64,000 nucleotides of DNA. Origin: Muscardinus avellanarius. Its lineage: Eukaryota > Chordata > Mammalia > Rodentia > Gliridae. Each line of letters opens with the position of its first letter. Within the stretch, counting starts at the first letter, position 1. Made by a program: the position numbers and the translations under genes. This document shows positions 57,750 through 64,000 of the stretch, piece after piece. The DNA is taken from positions 81,846,888-81,910,887 of the forward strand of contig OY726571.1 in NCBI GenBank assembly GCA_963383645.1, in the 5' to 3' direction. Under the pieces are notes generated by a model that made no database searches, was not told where the DNA came from, and saw only the letters and a list, made by a program, of their open reading frames with translations.

Positions 57750-58646
57750 ATGGTCTTAAAACTTATCAAGGGAAGAATCTTCGTCTTTCTAATAGGACTT
57801 GGCATTGTGGGAAACGTCTTCATTTTTGTGAATTACATGTACATTGTTGGAGGCACTGAGAAGACAAATATACACCTTATTCTTATCCATTTGGCTGTTA
57901 CAAATATTGTAATGCTTCTTTCCAAAGGATTGCAAAAGAACATATTAGCTTTTGGCTTGGAAAACTTCCTAGATGATATAGGCTGTAAAACTGTTGTTTA
58001 CTTGGAGAGGGTGGTTCGGGGCCTCATAATCTGCACCACCTGCCTCCTCACAGTGGTCCAGGCCATCACCATCAGTCCCAGAAGCTCTGGGTGGAGGAGA
58101 CTCAAGCTGAAGTCTGCAAGGCACATTCTTCCCCTTTTTTTCTTATTTTGGATACTCAATGCCTTGATAAGCATGAATTTACCATTTTACATTAAAAAGT
58201 CCAGTAGCATGAACATATCACTACTTAGTGAAAGTGACAGCTTTTGTTATTTTCTGCCAGGAAGCTGGATACTCAGATGGGGTTTTCTTGCTCTCATGGT
58301 CCTGCGAGATTTTCTATTTCAGGGTGTCATGGGCGGGGCCAGTGGCTACATGGTATTTCTCCTCCACAAGCACCACCAGCATGTTCTCTACCTTCAGAAC
58401 TCCAAGCATCTCTGCAAAACTCCCCCTGAGCTGAAAGCGGCTAAAAGTGTTCTCCTTCTGATGTTCTGTTATCTTTTCTTTTATTGGACGGATTGTTTCA
58501 TTTCTTTTTATTTAAGTTTCTCCTTAGAGTATGATTCCATATCAGTAATTGTTCAAGAATTTCTGACCCTTGGTTATTCAATTCTTAGCCCATATGTGCT
58601 GATTCACAGAGACGGATATTTCACTCAGTGTTGGCGTGCTCAGTAA
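57750..58646 (+). CDS. vomeronasal type-1 receptor, intact, opposite strand (V1R-D)
   Basis: Open frame of 298 codons. GLGIVGN in TM1, Cys79 and Cys166, CTTCLLTVVQAITISPRSS, LLHKHHQHVLYLQN and GYSILSPYVLIHRD are present. The ECL2 sequon NIS (155) is kept. Differences are LIICTT for LSICTT at the TM3 motif and NLPFY for NLTFY, which removes a sequon and adds a proline near the top of TM4. The full tail QCWRAQ serves as the reference for the truncated copy B. It is most similar by eye to B. The reversed orientation fits the inverted duplication. Confidence 0.95.
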   Translation: MVLKLIKGRIFVFLIGLGIVGNVFIFVNYMYIVGGTEKTNIHLILIHLAVTNIVMLLSKGLQKNILAFGLENFLDDIGCKTVVYLERVVRGLIICTTCLLTVVQAITISPRSSGWRRLKLKSARHILPLFFLFWILNALISMNLPFYIKKSSSMNISLLSESDSFCYFLPGSWILRWGFLALMVLRDFLFQGVMGGASGYMVFLLHKHHQHVLYLQNSKHLCKTPPELKAAKSVLLLMFCYLFFYWTDCFISFYLSFSLEYDSISVIVQEFLTLGYSILSPYVLIHRDGYFTQCWRAQ

Positions 58647-58964
58647 AAGAGAGACTTTGAGAAAATGTCTATTTCATTGATTATTTCAGTAAGTAAACTA
58701 GAAATAACTGTTAGTTTTGTTGTGTTTTATGTACCACAAAGGAAACTCAGACTAACTAAAACATAGGGAGATGCAGTCTCATACCACAGCGCTTGGTAGA
58801 AGCCAGAGGACTCAGCCATTTTTCATATTTCATCCTGATTCCCTTCAGGAAGGGACAGATATTCTGACTATTAGATGGCTTTTTTTTTAACTACCACCAC
58901 TTCTGGTAGTAAAATGAAGAAAAGCAATATGGAAAATTCTATCAAAATTATTTACATATTCACT

Positions 58965-59168
58965 TTTTTGTGATATTGGGGATGGAACTCAGGGGCATTC
59001 TACCTTTGAGCTACATCCCAACCCTATTTTTTTATTCCTTATTTTGAAATAGGGTCTCACTGAGTTGCAAAGGGACTCACTAAGTAGCTGAGGCTGCACA
59101 TCAACCATGATCCTCCTATTTTAGCCTCCCAAATGCTGGGATTATAAGTGTGTGCTAACATGTCCGGC
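58965..59168 (-). mobile_element. composite SINE
   Basis: 'gatattggggatggaactca' to 'gctaacatgtccggct'. Confidence 0.85.
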
Positions 59169-59230
59169 TCTACCTATTGATCCAAGAAGTTCACTTCTGG
59201 GACCCAATCTTGAAAATGTTACTACTATTC

Positions 59231-59929
59231 GAGGCGAGGATGTGGGGAAAGAGGAATTCTTTTACACTGTTGGTGGGAGTGCAAACTAGTTCAGCCACTA
59301 TGGAGATCTGTGTGGAGATTCCTAAGAAAGCTGGGAATAGATCCACCATATGATCCAGCTCTACCACTCCTGTGTATTTTTCCAAAGGGGTTGAATTCAG
59401 AGAACTACAGCAACATATGCATACCTATGTTCATAGCAGCACAATTCGTAATAGCCAAAATATGGAACCAACCCAGGTCTCCATCAACAGATGAATGGAT
59501 TGCAAAACTGTGGGAAATACACACAATGGAATTCTATTCAGCCATAAAGAAGAACAAAATCATATCATTTGCAAGAAGATGGAAAGTCCTGGAGAGCATT
59601 ATGTTAAGTGAGATCAGCCAAGCACAGAAGGAGAAGGTACATATGTTTCCTCTAATATGCTCAAACTAGGGAACATAGAGGATGCCAGTGGGACTCCAGA
59701 TAATGGAGGGGAAATATCAGCAAAGTTTGAATGGAAAGATAGGAGAGGAGGAAGGCTGAACTTGATTAATGAGGGTCTACATCTGAATATGTATAAAATT
59801 ATGAATATGACATGGTTAACCTGGACAACCATTGGTGGGAGGGGGGAAGGGGAAATGGGATGGGGGGGAGAGGGCACCAAGTATAGTTTAAATGTATACC
59901 ATTTATGTTCAATAAAAATTTTGTATTAG
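59231..59929 (+). mobile_element. 5'-truncated L1 with target duplications
   Basis: Covers the last 119 or so codons of ORF2 (MWRFLRKLGIDPPYDPALPLL at 59310, ending 59669) and the 3' UTR with a G-rich tract, ending AATAAAAATTTTGTATTA. aaatgttactactattc (59214-59230) and aaatattactactattc (59930-59946) are 17-bp duplications with one mismatch. The ORF2 end is uninterrupted. This 3' end differs from the L1 family at 51.3 and 60.4 kb. Confidence 0.9.
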
Positions 59930-60407
59930 AAATATTACTACTATTCATATAAGACATAAAGCAAAATAGAAGATTTTAGATTGTATTTTTTAAACAAACT
60001 TTATTACAGTGCAAAAGGGACATTTTGCTTGTTGCTTGATATGATTCATCAATATATTTTCAACCATAGGGATTTTATTGAACTTGTGAAAGAATAAGTG
60101 AATTAAAACTCTACAGATATATACTGACGTCTAAAGTGAATGTACAATTAATTTAAAAAGCTTTGCAGGGTACTAGTATATTAAAATGTCATATAATAAC
60201 ATATTTATTTGGTTGTGTCTAAATTATGAATCTCTGTAAGATAAAAAAGAAAATGAAAGAGTAGTTGTTTCTTTTGAGAAAAACTAGCTTAACAAAAGCA
60301 TAGTAATGAGAAATTATTCTTTTCTTTACTGTGTTTTCTGATTTGCTAACCATTACAAAGCCTCTTTGACAAATGAATAACAATTTAATATTGAACACAA
60401 TCTGTAG

Positions 60408-60409
60408 CT

Positions 60410-60440
<31 letters not shown>

Positions 60441-60441
60441 T
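60408..60441. repeat. (TTTA)n microsatellite
   Basis: Tail of the adjacent minus-strand L1. Confidence 0.95.
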
Positions 60442-61345
60442 TGGCACATTGTAATCATACAGCTTGGTGAATTTCATGGTGATAGAGGCATACATGCACA
60501 CAGTACCCGTTGAGCCCTCTCTCAATTCCCACCCTGTTCCCTTCCTCTCCCCTCCTTCCCATGCTCAGCACAGTGATTGGCTTTGATAAGATTGTGTATG
60601 TTCATCATGAACATTGAAGTGTTTCCCTCTTTCCCTCTCCCATCTCTCTCATTAGCTCCCCTCCTTCACTCAGCTAAGGTTTCTCCATCTTTGTCTATAG
60701 TCCTTCTTATGTCCCAATTTCTTCCTATCTTCCACATGTGAGGGAGAACATCTCACTTTACACTTTTTGTGACTGACTAATCTCACTTAGCATAATGTTC
60801 TCTAGTTCCAACTATTTCCCCCTACAAATGATGTAATTTTGTTCTTCTTTATAGCAGAGTAGAATTCCATTGTGCAATATATCCCATAGTTTTGTAATCT
60901 ATTCATCTTATAGCGGTCATCTCAGCTGGTTCCATAGTTTGGTAATTGTGAAGTGTGTAGCTATAAATACAGATATACGTAAATTACTCTGGTAGTTTGA
61001 TTTCCACTCTTTTGGGTGAATACCCAGGAGTGGTTTAGCTGTGTTCTATGGTGGTTCATTCTCATTCTTCTGAGGATCCTCCAAACTGTTTTCCAAAGTG
61101 ATTGGACTAATTTGCAATCCCACCAATAGTGTGTCAGAATTCCTACTTCTCCACACCCTCATCAGCATTTGTTGATTTTTGTGTTTTTAATGATTGCAAT
61201 TCTAATTGGGGTTAGGTGAAATTTCAGGGTAGTTTTCATTTGCATCTCTCTGATTGCTAATGATGTTAGACATTTTTTCATACATTTATTGGCCATTTGT
61301 ATTTCTTCTTTTGTGAAGTGTCTGCTCAGTTATCGTGTCCATTTT
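60442..61345 (-). mobile_element. 5'-truncated L1
   Basis: Minus-strand 3' UTR ('acatacatgcacacagtacc') and ORF2 end ('ttagcataatgttctctagt', 'aattccattgtgcaatatat', 'attggccatttgtatttctt'). Same family as the 1.3-kb and 51.3-kb copies. No ORF survives. Confidence 0.8.
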
Positions 61346-61352
61346 TTTGTAT

Positions 61353-61552
61353 GGGTGGCATTGGAAATTGAACCCAGGGGCATTCTACCTCCAAGCTACA
61401 CCTCCAGGCCTATTTTTTATTCATTATTTTGAAATGGGGTCTCACTAAGTTGCAGAGGGCCTCACTAAGTAGCTGAGGCTGTCCATGAACTGCAATCCTC
61501 CTGTCTCAGCCTCCCAAATGCTGGGATTACAAGTTTGCACTACCATGCCTGG
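61353..61552 (-). mobile_element. composite SINE
   Basis: 'ggcattggaaattgaaccca' to 'actaccatgcctggct'. Confidence 0.85.
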
Positions 61553-61735
61553 CTGCCTGTCTTTAATCCCACTGATTGGTATGCTGAGATGAGAGGATCA
61601 CAGGTTTGTGGCCAGACTCAGCAACTTAGCAATGCCAGAAGCAACTTAGTGAGCCCCTACTTCAAAGTAAAAGGGCTGGCAATGTAGTTCAGAGCTGGAA
61701 CACTCCTGGGTTCATTCCCAGTGCCACACCAGTAA
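61553..61735 (+). mobile_element. composite SINE, diverged, head to head with the previous one
   Basis: 'gcctgtctttaatcccactg' to 'tcattcccagtgccacac'. Confidence 0.75.
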
Positions 61736-62817
61736 TTAAATAAACAAAAAACAAAGTACCTAGATAACTGGAAAAATGTTTAATACCTGTTAGCAAAAGT
61801 AAATTTAATTTGCTTGGAATTTAGTTTCTCTAAATAAGTCTGTTTCTCTCCAAAAGTCAGATTGGAGTTTAGAAACTGCAAAGACATCTAGAAAACACTA
61901 AAGGCAGAAAATAATTAAAATCAGAGAATATACAATTAAACTTGTCACACATTTAATGGAGTAGGAGATAAGAAACATAAGGTGGAAATAATGATCATTA
62001 GATAACACTGATATGGCTGCTGGCACATCAACTAGCTCTGATCTCTCCTACACTTATCATTTTTTTATTTACCAGAAAATATATAAGTATAAGGTGAACT
62101 CGCATTAGTTTTGCTTTGGAAACTAACATAATATGCAAAGTAAAAGTGGCCAAATAATCCCCAAATTTGGTGAGATAAACCTAATTAAAACACTCAGAAG
62201 ATTCTGCAATGAATCATTCAACAATATTTATATCCAGAACAATAATAATCAAGATGTTGACGAAAAATCCTGAAAGCAGTCAGAAAGATGCCATTACTTG
62301 CAAGTCAGCAATTTTTCCTAAATGATAGTGGATTTCTCATAAGGAGTCCTATCCCAGAGAGTAATAATCAGATCTGCTCAATCCCTCCTCTAACTGGTGG
62401 TTAACAGTGACACTTTTAACCTGCAATTATTGTCAGTCTATATGCAGCCTCCACTATCTCTGAAGTGTCTGATTTTCACTGTCCTTTTGCCCCATCACCC
62501 TGGTTAGTGTCTGCAGGTCCTTTTGTGAGTGAATGGAAGGAAGGCTATCAGGGCACTGTTTTTTCATGGTGTAGCAAAGGCTTCTCTTGAGGATCCATTC
62601 TCCACCACTCAAGGAACTCTGAGTCTGTATATGGGAACGATGTAGGAGCCATGATACATGTTTTAGTGATTCAAGACAGATTTTGACTCACAAGACCCCG
62701 CAGTCTACTCCTTTTATAGATCAAGTAGGACTTTCACACACTTCTCAGGTGTTTCCTTCCTACAGACACCATGATCACACTAGTCAGTGGCAATGATGTT
62801 CCTGAATCACATAATTC

Positions 62818-63035
62818 TTTTTTTTTTTTTTTTTTGCGGTACTACGGATGGAAACCAGGAACATTTAACCTCTGAGCTACACTCTCAGCCCTATTTTTTA
62901 TTCTTTATTTTGAAACAGAGTCTCACTGAGTTGTAAAGAGCCTCACTGAGTAGCTGAGGCTGTCCACGAACTGCAATTCTCCTGTCTCAGCCTCCCAAAT
63001 GCTGGGATTACAAGCGTGCACCACCATGCCCGGCT
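62818..63035 (-). mobile_element. composite SINE
   Basis: T-run then 'ggtactacggatggaaacca' to 'caccaccatgcccggct'; 'tgaatcacataattct' and 'tgaattacataattct' flank it. Confidence 0.9.
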
Positions 63036-63239
63036 TGAATTACATAATTCTGATCATTCATGGTACCCATGGTCACCTTCCCCTTGCTGAATAGATGTCA
63101 CCATGTAGTACAGGAGACCTTGGAAAGGATCATCTCCATTGTGTTTAGGGATTCCAATTCAATGCTAGCAGTTCATAATTTGATGTTTAGTTTATAGGCA
63201 TGCTCTGACAGATATTTTCTAGAATGCTTAGTTCTCTTC

Positions 63240-64000
63240 ATGAATTCCTTTGTTAAACGGGTATAGTAAAATTAGATATGGACATGCAAATGTTAAAACT
63301 GGGCTCGCTCTTATATTACAAAGAAAGCTTAATTCAAATGGAATAAAGATTTGGACATAAGACCTGAAATCATTGAATTCTACAAATACAAGGTAAGAGA
63401 AACCCTCCTTGACTTTGGTCTTGCCAACAAGTTTCATATGTGATACTGGAAGCAGAGGAGCAGTGGAACAAAAGCTTCTGTTTGCAAAGGAAACAACACA
63501 ATGAAAAAGCAGTCTGTGAAATGAGAGAAACATTTTCAACCCTATGCATCGTAAATGTTTACTATCCAAAATATATAAGAAATCCATACATCTGTACCAT
63601 CTAGAAACACAAACCTGTTTAAACATGGACAAAGGGGCTGAAATATATTTTTCCAAAGAAAAGATGGATAATATGCCTATCAGACATATGCACATCACTA
63701 ATCACCATAGAAATACAAAGCGAAACCACCACAGGATACTACCTCAAATCTGATAGATGGGCTATTATTCAAGAGACAAGAGATTACAAATGTAATGGAT
63801 AGCATGGAGGAAAAAATGAGTTTGGATATAGAAAGTGATTATTTTTCTATTTTTGTGCACTGTTGGTGGGAATGTAAGTTATCAGCATTATGAAAAACAA
63901 TAGAGAAAATACTGTAGGGAGGCTTTTCAACAAATTAAAAATGCAACTGAAGCAATTTTGAGCAAAAGAGAATAAAATATTATAATTATGTGTACAGTAC
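63240..64000 (+). mobile_element. old L1 fragment, runs off the right edge
   Basis: 'ttggacataagacctgaaat', 'gaaaccaccacaggatacta' and 'cactgttggtgggaatgtaa' follow the old L1 ORF2 and 3' region. ORFs here are remnants. Confidence 0.75.

Larger units (their letters stand above)
52618..59213 (+). repeat. V1R duplication unit D, inverted
   Basis: Reverse complement of the A/B/C flank blocks. 52.98-53.06 kb mirrors 32.64-32.74 kb, 53.68-53.72 kb mirrors 42.49-42.53 kb, 54.13-54.24 kb mirrors 31.19-31.31 kb, and the V1R is on the plus strand. Apart from the V1R and SINEs I see no gene. Confidence 0.75.
59947..63240 (+). repeat. V1R duplication unit E, inverted, partial
   Basis: 59.95-60.40 kb mirrors 35.8-36.0 kb ('ttgagaaaaactag', 'ctgatttgctaa', 'gaacacaat...tgtagctt'). 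62.37-62.41 kb mirrors 33.47-33.51 kb ('ctggtggtt...gtgacac') and 62.6-62.7 kb mirrors 33.2-33.25 kb ('gagccatgatacatgtttta'). Its V1R, if present, would lie beyond the window's right edge. Confidence 0.6.

Noticed and set aside
59310..59669. 119-codon ORF with a clear protein signature
   Set aside because: It is the C-terminal end of L1 ORF2 in a 5'-truncated copy, not a separate gene.
63228..63698. 156-codon minus-strand ORF
   Set aside because: Antisense to an old plus-strand L1 fragment.

Overview
This is a non-coding-rich stretch of a mammalian nuclear genome, most likely a squirrel-family rodent (Sciuridae). The main reason is the SINE that recurs about forty times: a 7SL/B1-like head (ggcgtggtggcgcacgcttg), a 'cagcctcagctacttagtgag' middle and an ID/tRNA-like tail ending 'ccccagtaccac'. 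That composite (B1-dID/MEN-like) layout is known from squirrels and relatives. Old L1 fragments, younger L1s, an ERV solo LTR and many microsatellites fill most of the rest. Species is inferred, not proven.

Layout. 1-5.0 kb: an old minus-strand L1 split by a younger L1 that keeps an intact ORF1 (2359-3276). 5.1-6.3 kb: CpG-enriched sequence of unknown role. 6.5-11.2 kb: a tRNA neighbourhood, with an Ile-AAT-like relic, a Met-CAT-like relic, intact tRNA-Ala-AGC and intact tRNA-Val-AAC, plus a three-layer nest of SINE, solo LTR and SINE at 7.19-8.19 kb. 11.2-16.3 kb: SINEs, a possible ERV LTR and unassigned sequence. 16.5-18.7 kb: a multi-exon minus-strand gene for a small four-helix membrane protein of claudin/PMP22 type (TMEM225-like), apparently not called by single-ORF methods because its coding exons are each under 210 bp. 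21.2-22.2 kb: a CpG island followed by an intron-containing tRNA-Ile-TAT. 23.2-24.2 kb: a decayed vomeronasal type-1 receptor (V1R) next to a GC-box promoter-like island.

25.4-63.2 kb is a V1R array built by segmental duplication. Three direct units (A, B, C) carry V1R genes on the minus strand at 25.8, 36.6 and 44.9 kb. The array then flips: unit D is inverted with its V1R on the plus strand at 57.75 kb, and part of a fifth inverted unit (E) follows. An internally deleted L1 sits at the inversion axis (51.3-52.6 kb). All four V1R reading frames are open; the second has lost its last four codons to a nonsense change.

V1Rs are pheromone-type G-protein-coupled receptors of vomeronasal neurons. 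A V1R cluster beside Ala-AGC, Val-AAC, Met and Ile tRNAs resembles human 6p22.1 (VN1R pseudogenes beside the big tRNA cluster) and mouse chromosome 13 (Vmn1r genes beside tRNAs), so this window is probably their orthologue. I saw no convincing wholly new biological system. The items most worth following are the uncalled tetraspan gene, the inverted V1R duplication, the chimeric L1, and the nested solo LTR.
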